A stretch of DNA of 64,000 bases from Saccharibacillus sp. JS10 (GTDB lineage Bacteria > Bacillota > Bacilli > Paenibacillales > Paenibacillaceae): the NCBI RefSeq assembly GCF_024436065.1, contig NZ_JANFNS010000004.1, forward strand, positions 186,001 to 250,000, written 5' to 3'. A program made the translations under genes and the position numbers. Of this stretch, positions 8,518 to 16,386 are shown in pieces. The notes below the pieces were generated by a model. It did no database searches. It saw only the letters and a program-made list of their open reading frames with translations, and had not been told where the DNA came from. Positions within the stretch are counted from its first letter, which is position 1, and every line of letters begins with the position of its first letter.

Positions 8518-9717
8518 ATGAAAATCTTGATTACAACCGAATGCTACCGACCCACCATTAATGGCGTCGTCACTTCGGTGGTTAATTTGCAAAATGAATT
8601 GGAGAAGCAAGGGCATGACGTACGTATTTTGACGTTATCGCTAGACACAAGTTCATTTGAGCAAAACGGCGTAACTTACATCGGATCTGTAGCGGCTTTG
8701 TATCCGGGTGTGCGCACGGCACTTCGCGTCCATCGCAAAGAACTTCGATCACTCCTGCAATGGAAGCCGGATGTGATCCATTCGCAATGCGAATTTAGCA
8801 CGTTTCGTATGGCACGGTATTTGGCGCAGAAATTGAAAGTCCCGATTGTACATACGTATCACACGGTCTATGAAGATTACACGCACTACTTCTCACCGAG
8901 CCGAACTTGGGGCAGAGCCGCAGTCGCTTGGTTTTCCCGTTATATTCTTAATCATGTTCAATGCGTGGTTGCACCGACTGAGAAAGTGCATCATTTGCTA
9001 ACCAGCTACGGCGTACCGACAGATATTCAGATTGTACCGACGGGCGTAGACCTTATTCAGTTTCAACATAAACGTTCTTTCGAACGTCGCTCTCTTCTAA
9101 GAAACCAATTGGGATTGACCGATAACGATCTTGTATTGATTTCAGTCGGACGATTGGCGAAAGAAAAAAACGTCGAAGAAGTTTTACGCTTCACGGCAAG
9201 TTATCTGCATCAAGGCGTTAAATTATTGATCGTTGGCGATGGCCCGTACCGCGAAACGCTGGAGCAATATGCAAAGGAATTAAATCTTGGAGATTCGATC
9301 GTCTTCGCTGGAATGGTTCAGCCGCACGAAGTCGGGGATTATTATCAGCTGGGCGATGTATTCGTCAGTGCATCCAACAGTGAGACGCAAGGGCTGACGT
9401 ATATCGAAGCGATGGCTTCCGGCGTTCCCGTATTGTGTCGCCAAGACGATTGTTTAAAAGGCGTCGTCGATACAGGCGTAAACGGCTGGCAGTACGAATC
9501 GTTCGAACAATTTCAAGCGGCGATGAACGATATTCTTCAAAATCGTGATAAATTAAGTGAGTTTGGTCGTCAGGCTTCGCTCAAAGCGCTCAGCAAGTAT
9601 TCGTCATCGGCTTTTGCTGAAAGTATCGAGCAGATTTATATGCGTGCGATTACGAGTTATCAACCGGCTTCCAGCCGACTTTGGTTACCCGCTTCTACAA
9701 AAGCCGCAATCAAATAA
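8518..9717 (+). CDS. GT4 glycosyltransferase, probable glycolipid synthase
   Basis: A 399-residue retaining GT4 enzyme. The N-terminal domain begins MKILITTECYRPTINGVV, with the TINGV and HTYHT motifs seen in PimA/MgtA/LafA-like lipid glycosyltransferases. The C-terminal domain has SVGRLAKEKN, VGDGP and the donor-binding SNSETQGLTYIEAMASGVPV (E-x7-E motif). It probably transfers glucose or a similar sugar to diacylglycerol at the inner membrane face, though the acceptor is inferred. It is first in a three-gene operon with a VTT membrane protein and a second GT4, an order reminiscent of lipoteichoic-acid anchor operons. GAGGGA precedes the ATG. Confidence 0.85.
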   Translation: MKILITTECYRPTINGVVTSVVNLQNELEKQGHDVRILTLSLDTSSFEQNGVTYIGSVAALYPGVRTALRVHRKELRSLLQWKPDVIHSQCEFSTFRMARYLAQKLKVPIVHTYHTVYEDYTHYFSPSRTWGRAAVAWFSRYILNHVQCVVAPTEKVHHLLTSYGVPTDIQIVPTGVDLIQFQHKRSFERRSLLRNQLGLTDNDLVLISVGRLAKEKNVEEVLRFTASYLHQGVKLLIVGDGPYRETLEQYAKELNLGDSIVFAGMVQPHEVGDYYQLGDVFVSASNSETQGLTYIEAMASGVPVLCRQDDCLKGVVDTGVNGWQYESFEQFQAAMNDILQNRDKLSEFGRQASLKALSKYSSSAFAESIEQIYMRAITSYQPASSRLWLPASTKAAIK

Positions 9718-9742
9718 CGTTTTTTACAAATCGGAGGAACCG

Positions 9743-10345
9743 ATGATGAAGCTGTTTTCGCTTCGCAATATGATGAATGCTTCGACTGTTGCCGGGCTTG
9801 CCGCTTGCGCGACACTTGCCGTGTACGGTTTTTATACAGGTATTTTCAGTTCAAAAGAAGCGCTGGGAGCTTTTCTTCAAGGCTTCGGGGTCTGGGCACC
9901 GCTGATCTTCGTTGTGTTTCAAGCCGTCCAGGTCGTGATTCCGATCCTGCCGGGAGGTATTGCTTGCGTCGTAGGCGTATTGGTTTTCGGTCCGGTCGCT
10001 GGATTTTTATATAATTATGTCGGCATTTGTCTGGGTTCTGTCGCAGCATTTCTATTAGCTCGTCGGTACGGACAGCCGATTCTCGAAAGTATGTTCAGTC
10101 CAAAGCTGCGTGCTAAATACAATCATTGGACCGAAGGACGGCGTTTTAACAATTTATTTGCGGTTGCGATCTTTATGCCCGTCGCGCCGGATGACTTTTT
10201 ATGCTATATGGCGGGAACGACCAAAATGACGTTGCGTCGGTTCACGACGATTATTTTACTCGGAAAACCGCTTGCGATCGCGGCATATAGCTTCGGCTTG
10301 AGCGCTGCGATTACGTATATTGCCAGATTGTTCGGTCTAGTGTAA
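9743..10345 (+). CDS. TVP38/TMEM64 (VTT-domain) membrane protein
   Basis: A 200-residue integral membrane protein of the VTT (DedA/TMEM64) superfamily, whose members act in lipid scrambling or flipping. It shows several hydrophobic spans, the family GGIACVVGVLVFGPVAGF-type re-entrant segment, and the downstream LARRYGQPI and F(M)PxAPDDFLCYMAGTTKM motifs. GGAGGAA lies five bases before ATG 9743 and eight before ATG 9746; either may be used. Upstream in-frame codons overlap the previous gene and are not needed. Its place between two glycosyltransferases suggests it moves or organises the lipid product (inference). Confidence 0.87.
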   Translation: MMKLFSLRNMMNASTVAGLAACATLAVYGFYTGIFSSKEALGAFLQGFGVWAPLIFVVFQAVQVVIPILPGGIACVVGVLVFGPVAGFLYNYVGICLGSVAAFLLARRYGQPILESMFSPKLRAKYNHWTEGRRFNNLFAVAIFMPVAPDDFLCYMAGTTKMTLRRFTTIILLGKPLAIAAYSFGLSAAITYIARLFGLV

Positions 10346-10375
10346 TTCGCTCGTAATCGGGAAGGAAGATCAAAG

Positions 10376-11419
10376 ATGAAAATATTGCTATACGCCGGCT
10401 CTTTGAACACAGTCAGTCGCAGCGGAGTAGGCGAAGCGATTCGCCATCAACGCGAAGCGCTAGAGCGGCTGAACATTCCATATACGATGGACGAAAAAGA
10501 CGACTATGATCTGGTACATCTGAATACGATTTTCCCGGATTCGCTACGAATGGCGCGCAAAGCCAAACGAAAAGGCAAAAAAGTCGTCTACCATGCCCAT
10601 TCGACGATGGAGGATTTTCGCAATTCGTTTATCGGTTCGAATCTAGCGGCGCCTCTGTTCAAAAAATGGATTTTGCGTTGTTATCGCACAGCGGATTTGA
10701 TCATTACGCCTACCGATTATGCCAAAGGGTTGATCGAAGCTTACGGTGCAATTCCTCCGATCGTCAGTTTGTCGAACGGGGTAGACAGCGAATTTTTTGC
10801 GCCTGATCCCGAAGCAGGTCAACGTTTTCGGCAAAAGCACGGATTGTCTCGGCAGACCAAAGTCGTGCTGTCCGTCGGTCATTATATCGAACGCAAAGGA
10901 ATCTTGGATTTCGTCGAACTCGCTCGCCGGATGCCGGATCATGAATTTTATTGGTTTGGATTTACGCCGCTGTATTTGGTTCCGCCCAAAATTCGCGAAG
11001 CGGTCGAAACGAAGCTTCCGAATCTGCATTTTCCCGGTTATGTGACGCGAGGCGAGCTACGCGATGCTTATTGCGGGAGTGATTTGTTTTTGTTCGCGAC
11101 CCATGAGGAAACCGAAGGCATTGTTTTGCTGGAAGCGTTAGCTGCGGAAATTCCGGTGTTGGTGCGCGATTTACCGATTTATGCAGAGTGGCTTGAAGAT
11201 GGCGGAACGGTACATAAAGCACAAAGTTTAGAGACTTTCGAGCAAAAGATCCGTGGAATTACAGAACGTAGCTTGCCGAACTTGACGGCAAACGGCCGTC
11301 AGCTTGCGCTAGGTCTGGATCTAGATGCGATCGGAGAACGGTTGGTGGCGTTTTACGCAGAGACGTTGCAGCAAGAATCGGTACAACAAAGCATACAACT
11401 GCCCACGCGCGAAGCTTAA
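10376..11419 (+). CDS. GT4 glycosyltransferase, second of glycolipid operon
   Basis: A 347-residue GT4-type enzyme with Rossmann N-terminus (MKILLYAG; GVGEAIRHQ) and donor domain with SVGHYIERKGILDFVELA and HEETEGIVLLEALAAEIPVLVRD (E-x7-E). It resembles LafB/BgsA-type enzymes that add a second sugar to a monoglycosyl-diacylglycerol. That role is inferred from the neighbouring GT4 and VTT genes. GGAAGGAAGA precedes the ATG. A bidirectional terminator follows. Confidence 0.82.
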   Translation: MKILLYAGSLNTVSRSGVGEAIRHQREALERLNIPYTMDEKDDYDLVHLNTIFPDSLRMARKAKRKGKKVVYHAHSTMEDFRNSFIGSNLAAPLFKKWILRCYRTADLIITPTDYAKGLIEAYGAIPPIVSLSNGVDSEFFAPDPEAGQRFRQKHGLSRQTKVVLSVGHYIERKGILDFVELARRMPDHEFYWFGFTPLYLVPPKIREAVETKLPNLHFPGYVTRGELRDAYCGSDLFLFATHEETEGIVLLEALAAEIPVLVRDLPIYAEWLEDGGTVHKAQSLETFEQKIRGITERSLPNLTANGRQLALGLDLDAIGERLVAFYAETLQQESVQQSIQLPTREA

Positions 11420-11430
11420 TATCGTCATAA

Positions 11431-11475
11431 AAAAGAACCTTTGTCTGTGCTTAACGGACAAAGGTTCTTTTGGTT
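11431..11475. terminator. Bidirectional terminator
   Basis: Perfect 14-bp stem AAAGAACCTTTGTC/GACAAAGGTTCTTT between the converging glycosyltransferase and aldo/keto reductase genes, with T-tracts on both strands. Confidence 0.9.
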
Positions 11476-11501
11476 TTTGCGCAAACTTTTTAATTCGATC
11501 T

Positions 11502-12419
11502 TTACGGAAGTTTGTTTCCTGCCGCGCGGTAGATGCTGTACCATTCTTCACGGGACAGTTTTACTTCGCTAGCTTTGATGCAGTCTTGAATACGCTGAAG
11601 ATTCATCGTACCCGTAACCGGCTGCATATTTGCAGGGTGACGCAGGAGCCACGCGATCGCGATCGTCGTGTTGCTTACGCTATGCGCTTCGGCAACTTTG
11701 TTGATTTCTGCGTTGAGTTCCGGGAATTTTTCGTTGTCCAAAAATACGCCTTCGAAAAATCCGTATTGGAACGGCGACCAAGGCTGAATCGTGATATCGT
11801 TCAGGCGGCAATAATCGAGAATGCTACCGTCGCGATCGACCGATTCGTCGATCAGCATGTTCACGTTTACGCCGTTAGAGATCATGTTGGCATTCGTGAT
11901 ACTCATTTGAAGCTGGTTCGCTACAATCGGTTGCTTTACGTATCTTTTGAGCAGATCGATTTGCATCGGTTTTTGGTTGGATACGCCGAAATGACGCACT
12001 TTACCCGAAGCTTCGAGTTGATCGAACGCCGCTGCGACTTCTTCCGGCTCAACGAGAGCGTCTGGACGATGCAGAAGCAAGATATCGAGGTATTCCGTGT
12101 TCAAGCGTTGCAAAATGCCGTCAACCGACGACAAGATATGTTCTTTGGAGAAATCGAATTGTCCGTCGCGAATGCCGCATTTGGATTGAAGAATCATCTT
12201 TTCGCGTACAGTCGGGCTCATTTGCACCGCTTCGGCAAAAATTTCTTCGCATTTCCCTCCGCCGTAAATATCGGCATGGTCAAAGAAGTTCGCGCCAGCA
12301 TCCATCGATGTCTGCACGAAAGTCTCGGCTTCTTTTTTATCCAGGGAATTAATCCGCATACAACCGACTGCCACAACAGGCACGTCGAGATTGCTTGTTC
12401 CAAGCTTAATCGTTCTCAT
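11502..12419 (-). CDS. Aldo/keto reductase (YdhF-like)
   Basis: A 305-residue NADPH-dependent TIM-barrel oxidoreductase. The catalytic tetrad is recognisable: D and Y in FFDHADIYGGG, K in LQSKCGIR, and H in ILLLHRPDALV. The GCMRIN N-terminus and the SNQKPMQIDLLKRYV segment place it near E. coli YdhF, an AKR for small carbonyl compounds. AGGAGGAACCG precedes the ATG. It is alone in its orientation block. A 402-codon frame exists on the opposite strand but is a shadow of this gene. Confidence 0.92.
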   Translation of the reverse strand: MRTIKLGTSNLDVPVVAVGCMRINSLDKKEAETFVQTSMDAGANFFDHADIYGGGKCEEIFAEAVQMSPTVREKMILQSKCGIRDGQFDFSKEHILSSVDGILQRLNTEYLDILLLHRPDALVEPEEVAAAFDQLEASGKVRHFGVSNQKPMQIDLLKRYVKQPIVANQLQMSITNANMISNGVNVNMLIDESVDRDGSILDYCRLNDITIQPWSPFQYGFFEGVFLDNEKFPELNAEINKVAEAHSVSNTTIAIAWLLRHPANMQPVTGTMNLQRIQDCIKASEVKLSREEWYSIYRAAGNKLP

Positions 12420-12526
12420 GATTTCGGTTCCTCCTCAATATGTAGAAACGTTGAAAGTCCATTTGTTGCCGTCACACATACCAATCTTCACACAAAAGTA
12501 AAACGGTTTCAAGATAGGGGGAGAAG

Positions 12527-13456
12527 TCAGTAGAAAATTCCGAGCCAAACCGCTAGAACGATTGCAGTCAGTAGCATCTTTTTTTCACAGGAAGTTACTG
12601 CTTCGGCGTCTTTTAAATCCACTTTTGCCAACCAATACATAGATATAGCTGCCGCTACAACGATGCCTGCTGCGCCTAACCATCGATCTGAGGTCGCAAG
12701 CCAGATCGCGGATAGCACGATGATCGCGAAATAAACAACCGCAGGCATTCGAGCGTAAGCAAGTCCGAAACGCTCGACCGCCCATACCACGCTTGTCACT
12801 TTACGCGGCGAAGCTTGACGATCCGCTTCCAAGTCGGGGATATGATGCACCATTACCCAAGCGATGCAGTACATCGCGTTGATCCAAGCATTTTGCACTG
12901 CCCATTCAGGGAACGTACCCAGCATTAGCCATGCCCCGCCTAGCCCTAGAGCAAAAGTCGAAGGAAAGGTACTTAGCCATTCGCCTGCAAAAGGAATATA
13001 GGCAAGTCGCAGTGGAGGAACGGAATAGGAAGCAGCACCCCAAATACCGATCAGAAGAATGATCGCGAGCGGAAGTTGCCCCCATATAATTAGAGCGACT
13101 GCGCAAATTAGTAATACGATCGCTAAACCTAATCCAAATTTACCGAGCGTTGCTGGCGACATATGCCCATTTTGAATAACGCGGCTTCCCCCTGATAACA
13201 TTGCCGGGCTATGCTCGTCTGTCCCTGATCGGTAATCCGTATAGTCATTCAGTGCATGAGTCAGTAGCCCATGAATGAGTATGCAGCCGATCAATAGAAG
13301 AAGCGCTGTGCCGAAAGCTTTGCCTACTGAGATCGAAGGTTCAAAAAATAACGGATACATGCCCGAAAAAATAATCACGACGCTGGATGCCCCGACCGCA
13401 GCAGGTCGCATGAGGGTAAGTAGATTTTTTAACGTAATCGCCGATGCAGCGCTCAA
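12527..13456 (-). CDS. UbiA-family prenyltransferase
   Basis: A 309-residue polytopic membrane enzyme of the UbiA superfamily, which transfers prenyl chains to aromatic or other acceptors. Both Asp-rich Mg-diphosphate motifs are present: NDYTDYRSGTDE (about residues 69-80) and a second DLEADR after HHIP. About eight or nine hydrophobic helices are visible. The start is TTG 13456 with AAGGAG eight bases upstream. It resembles MenA-type 1,4-dihydroxy-2-naphthoate prenyltransferases, but no menaquinone genes are nearby, so the acceptor is uncertain. Confidence 0.88.
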   Translation of the reverse strand: MSAASAITLKNLLTLMRPAAVGASSVVIIFSGMYPLFFEPSISVGKAFGTALLLLIGCILIHGLLTHALNDYTDYRSGTDEHSPAMLSGGSRVIQNGHMSPATLGKFGLGLAIVLLICAVALIIWGQLPLAIILLIGIWGAASYSVPPLRLAYIPFAGEWLSTFPSTFALGLGGAWLMLGTFPEWAVQNAWINAMYCIAWVMVHHIPDLEADRQASPRKVTSVVWAVERFGLAYARMPAVVYFAIIVLSAIWLATSDRWLGAAGIVVAAAISMYWLAKVDLKDAEAVTSCEKKMLLTAIVLAVWLGIFY

Positions 13457-13599
13457 AGCTCCAGCTCCTTTTGCAAAAATTTGGATAGGATCAAGATGTA
13501 TATAACGCTTAGAAAGGGGAAGGAACCATTTTTTGGAGAAGGTTGGGCAGGATAGTCTCTTGTTCTAAATTCTATTTATAGGCTCCGTGTCTTTTGATT

Positions 13600-13944
13600 C
13601 TAAGCAAGAATCGAACGGACATTCAGTAAAACATTTTTCAAGCAATCAGAATTGCTGGCGATGCGATCTACGATTTTAATTTTTCGTTTTCGGACATCCA
13701 GACTTTTGAATTGATCAGTCAATATAACACCTGTGAATGCCGAATCAGAAGGAAGCGCGACTTCAAACGCATAGCCTTTTGATTGATTGGTGATTGGACA
13801 AACGACAGCAAAACCGGTCACATGGTTAAAATCGTATTCAGAAATTACGATTGCTGGACGTGTTCCAGCTTGTTCACGTCCAGCTTGTGGATCAAAGTTA
13901 AGCCAAATTAAATCTCCGCGCGAGGGAATCAAAGAAGGTGTCAA
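13600..13944 (-). CDS. MazF/PemK-type toxin (mRNA interferase)
   Basis: A 114-residue protein of the MazF/PemK family, sequence-specific endoribonucleases that arrest growth. Family landmarks are P-x-R-GD-L-I-W-x-x-F at the N-terminus, the AGTRPAIVIS strand, VVCPITNQSKG, and TDQFKSLDVRKRKIK. The start is TTG 13944; its last two bases overlap the antitoxin stop (TTGA junction), and GGAG sits about nine bases upstream inside the antitoxin gene. It is closer to ChpB/PemK-like pairs than to the Bacillus NdoA/EndoA module. Confidence 0.92.
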   Translation of the reverse strand: MTPSLIPSRGDLIWLNFDPQAGREQAGTRPAIVISEYDFNHVTGFAVVCPITNQSKGYAFEVALPSDSAFTGVILTDQFKSLDVRKRKIKIVDRIASNSDCLKNVLLNVRSILA

Positions 13945-14207
13945 ATCAATTCGTCTCCTTCAATGCCTAAATTCACTTCTCCATGTCTTTGAGCGTTGTT
14001 TTTCACTTGCGAAAGTAATGTTTTTAAATGATCTTTTAATTCATCTTCAGTTTTCAGCTGTTCAACAGGACGCAACAAAATATGATTTTCTGGAGTCAAA
14101 ATAGCTTCCATCTGCGTTCCTTCTGTTAGATTCATTTTTTTTAAAAGCTGGTTAGGAATACGAATCGCGCTGCTATTTCCCCAACGACTCACTTTTACAG
14201 TTGTCAT
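13941..14207 (-). CDS. AbrB/MazE-type antitoxin
   Basis: An 88-residue antitoxin with N-terminal SpoVT-AbrB swapped-hairpin DNA-binding domain (VSRWGNSSAIRIPNQLLKK, then L-x-E-G) and an acidic C-terminal tail (GIEGDELI) that would occupy the toxin. I chose ATG 14207: AAGGAAG lies eight bases upstream, whereas GTG 14216 would overlap that site. It is co-transcribed and translationally coupled with the toxin. A 14-bp perfect inverted repeat overlaps the promoter and is the expected autoregulatory operator. Confidence 0.92.
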   Translation of the reverse strand: MTTVKVSRWGNSSAIRIPNQLLKKMNLTEGTQMEAILTPENHILLRPVEQLKTEDELKDHLKTLLSQVKNNAQRHGEVNLGIEGDELI

Positions 14208-14230
14208 TACGCTCACTTCCTTTTGTTCCG

Positions 14231-14281
14231 ATTATAGAGTAATTGTACACTAATGTATATACAAAAGATATACATTAGTGT
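14231..14281 (-). promoter_or_regulatory. mazEF-type promoter with palindromic operator
   Basis: On the minus strand: -35 TATACA (14254-14259), 17-base spacer, -10 TATAAT (14231-14236). A perfect 14-bp inverted repeat, ACACTAATGTATAT and its complement (14247-14260 and 14268-14281, 7-base centre), covers the -35 box. The geometry suits repression by the antitoxin or toxin-antitoxin complex. Confidence 0.7.
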
Positions 14282-14329
14282 TTTAATCTCTACCTTTCTA
14301 CTTTTTGTAGACAATTTCCAAAACAACAC

Positions 14330-14358
14330 TTGAAATTTACAGGCAAAAAGCTGATAAT
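14330..14358 (+). promoter_or_regulatory. Sigma-A promoter for luciferase-like oxidoreductase
   Basis: TTGAAA (14330-14335), 17-base spacer, GATAAT (14353-14358), about 90 bases before the ATG at 14446. Confidence 0.55.
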
Positions 14359-14445
14359 GAGTATATAAAATAATTATAGTTACTTACTTTAATAAATATA
14401 ACATCCGTTCTGGAACAGTTCGGTTTATAAAAAGGAGATTCAATC

Positions 14446-15510
14446 ATGGAAATCGGAATTAGCACCTTTGTAGAAACTACACCCGCAGACGGGAATGGAC
14501 CCACAATTAGTCACGCAGAACGTATTCGCGAAGTCGTTGAAGAAATCGTACTCGCGGACAAAGTGGGTCTGGATGTATTCGGCGTAGGCGAACACCACCG
14601 CGTTGATTATGCGGCTTCGGCTCCTGCGGTTATTTTGGCGGCAGCGGCTGCACGTACAGAAAAAATTCGTCTGACTAGCGCAGTAACGGTATTGTCTTCG
14701 GCAGATCCGGTTCGCGTCTTCCAAGACTTTTCGACTGTAGATGCGATCTCGAATGGGCGCGCGGAAATTATGGCAGGTCGCGGTTCGTTTATCGAATCAT
14801 TCCCACTGTTCGGCTACGATCTGAATGATTATGACGAATTGTTCGATGAAAAATTGGAGTTGCTGCTTCAAATTCAACAATCCGAGATCGTCAATTGGAA
14901 AGGCGGACACCGTCCGGCGATTAAAAATCGCGGCGTTTACCCACGTCCGGTTCAAGAAAAGCTTCCAGTCTGGATCGGTAGCGGCGGCAATCAAGAATCG
15001 GTAGTTCGCGCAGGGTTACTGAATCTTCCGCTCGTGTTGGCGATTATCGGTGGACGCCCTGCACAATTCGCGCCACTTGTGGATCTGTACAAAAGAGCGG
15101 CTGAACACGGTGGTAACGACGCTTCGCTGCTTCCGGTGGCTTCGCACTCTCACGGTTTTGTCGGTGAAACGGACGACGAAGCCGCAGAAAAATTCTTCCC
15201 ATCGATGCAGTATGCAATGAACGTGCTCGGCAAAGAACGCGGTTGGGCGCCTTATACACGTCAAGGTTTCGATGCGCTTCGCGCACCGGAAGGCGCTTTG
15301 TATGTCGGCAGCCCGGAAACGGTAGCGAAAAAAATTATCGATCTGCGTAAAAAAGTCGGTATTACTCGCTTCATGCTGCACACGCCAGTCGGCACGATGA
15401 AAAACCATGATGATGTTCTTCGTTCGGTGGAGTTGCTTGGTACGAAAGTCGCTCCGATCGTGCGTGAGGAAATCGCGGCTTGGGAAGCGGCGGGCAAGCC
15501 TGCTGAGTAA
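14446..15510 (+). CDS. LLM-class flavin-dependent oxidoreductase
   Basis: A 354-residue bacterial-luciferase-like (LLM) TIM-barrel protein, using FMNH2 or F420-type flavin in monooxygenase or related reactions. Characteristic segments are GVGEHHRVDYAASAPAVILAAAA, SAVTVLSSADPVRVFQDFSTVDAISNGRAEIMAGRGSF-like core (split here across motifs SAVTVLSS and GRAEIMAGRG), and PVWIGSGGN. AAAAGGAG precedes the ATG and a sigma-A promoter is visible. The substrate is unknown. Its 3' region carries repeat A copy 2 ahead of a terminator. Confidence 0.9.
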   Translation: MEIGISTFVETTPADGNGPTISHAERIREVVEEIVLADKVGLDVFGVGEHHRVDYAASAPAVILAAAAARTEKIRLTSAVTVLSSADPVRVFQDFSTVDAISNGRAEIMAGRGSFIESFPLFGYDLNDYDELFDEKLELLLQIQQSEIVNWKGGHRPAIKNRGVYPRPVQEKLPVWIGSGGNQESVVRAGLLNLPLVLAIIGGRPAQFAPLVDLYKRAAEHGGNDASLLPVASHSHGFVGETDDEAAEKFFPSMQYAMNVLGKERGWAPYTRQGFDALRAPEGALYVGSPETVAKKIIDLRKKVGITRFMLHTPVGTMKNHDDVLRSVELLGTKVAPIVREEIAAWEAAGKPAE

Positions 15511-15525
15511 AGTCGGATTTGGGCA

Positions 15526-15658
15526 GGCGCTTCGAGAGAAATTCGTTTCGGTCGCTTGTTGAAATCGAGAAAATTTGATTAAACTTGGATTAGGTTTTTT
15601 CTCGATTTCAAAGGCGAACATTCCATTCCTTCACTGAATTTCTCTCTCCGCTTGGCTT
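15526..15658 (+). repeat. Nested-hairpin repeat element A, copy 2
   Basis: Outer arms GAGAGAAATTC/GAATTTCTCTC, inner stem GAAATCGAGAAAA/TTTTCTCGATTTC, same order and flanks (GGCGCTTC at the left, CTCCGCTTGGCTT at the right) as copies 1 and 5. It begins 15 bases after the oxidoreductase stop, in sense orientation, before a terminator. Confidence 0.87.
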
Positions 15659-15729
15659 CTTCCGTGTGTGGTGGGGGGGAGAATTCCTATTCGCAAAAGA
15701 AGCATAGATATGAATCTATATTTAAGATT

Positions 15730-15761
15730 AAGCTGACTGCATCTAGCAGTTGGCTTTTTTT
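15730..15761 (+). terminator. Terminator downstream of LLM oxidoreductase
   Basis: Stem AAGCTGACTGC/GCAGTTGGCTT, with wobble pairs, loop ATCTA, and seven T. It lies 220 bases after the stop codon, so the 3' untranslated region would include element A copy 2. Confidence 0.75.
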
Positions 15762-15787
15762 GCGGCGAAGTCTAGGAGCTTAGATTT

Positions 15788-15893
15788 TTAACGGATAGAG
15801 GGGACACTTAGAGATCGATTTGCTGGATTTTTGGCTAGAAAAGTGGGGAAAAAGAATGCTAACGGATATACAATCCGTTAGCAAAGCCAAGCG
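15788..15893. repeat. Intergenic repeat element B, copy 2
   Basis: TTAACGGA, then GACACTTAGAG, TTTGCTGG, TTTTTGGC-AGAAAA, and a perfect 10-bp inverted repeat GCTAACGGAT/ATCCGTTAGC (15858-15867 with 15873-15882), closing with AAGCCAAGCG. The motif order matches copy 1 at 3553-3758, which has the left module duplicated. Confidence 0.72.
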
Positions 15894-15989
15894 CTGAGTC
15901 TTTTGTTTAGTACGAATTTAGCCGTGTTCCATTAATATCACTAGTCAAAGGCAAAGTTTCTTGATCCGTAAAATCTATAACCAAACAGC

Positions 15990-16020
15990 AAAAGCCGCTC
16001 CCCAACAAGGGAGCGGCTGC
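15990..16020 (-). terminator. Hairpin C2 next to element A copy 3
   Basis: Perfect 10-bp stem AGCCGCTCCC/GGGAGCGGCT with a CAACAA loop, identical at its core to hairpin C1. On the minus strand it ends in TTTT. No minus-strand gene lies directly upstream, so it may be part of a mobile A-C composite and not a working terminator. Confidence 0.5.
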
Positions 16021-16050
16021 TCTACACACCCAACAAAACGTGTTTGCGTG

Positions 16051-16303
16051 AAGCCTGAGCGGAGAGAGAAATTCAGTGAAGGTCAAGCATTTCGAAGAAA
16101 TGCACTTCGGAAGCCTATGCTAGAAGCGTTCGCCTTTGTGATGCAGATTTTCCAGAGAACAACTGTCAAATTTGCATCGCTAATCGGGAAAAACCCACTA
16201 TAATTCTAATTAAATTTTTCCGATTTCAACACGCGACCTAAAGGCTTTCGAAGAAAGCCACATCGCAAGCATACGCTAACGAATTTCTCTCGCAGCGGCT
16301 CCC
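16051..16303 (-). repeat. Nested-hairpin repeat element A, copy 3 (expanded)
   Basis: The same outer arms (GAGAGAAATTC and GAATTTCTCTC) and an inner AATCGG/CCGATT stem, but lengthened to 253 bases by extra hairpins. Two of these are related modules with different stems, GCATTTC/GAAATGC and GGCTTTC/GAAAGCC, each around a TTCGAA-type tip. A third insertion has GATGCA/TGCATC ends. Pairing is preserved in each module. Confidence 0.75.
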
Positions 16304-16386
16304 AGCGCAAATCCCCCTTCCCAACTCCACCCTCATCCAGCTATAGTAAACATAGGTTTGACTACCATTTCGGGAGGTTGGGACAC

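Noticed and set aside
11325-12533. 402-codon frame on the plus strand
   Set aside because: It lies antisense to the aldo/keto reductase gene, whose motifs and ribosome site are clear. The protein is low-complexity Arg/His/Phe-rich with no family resemblance.
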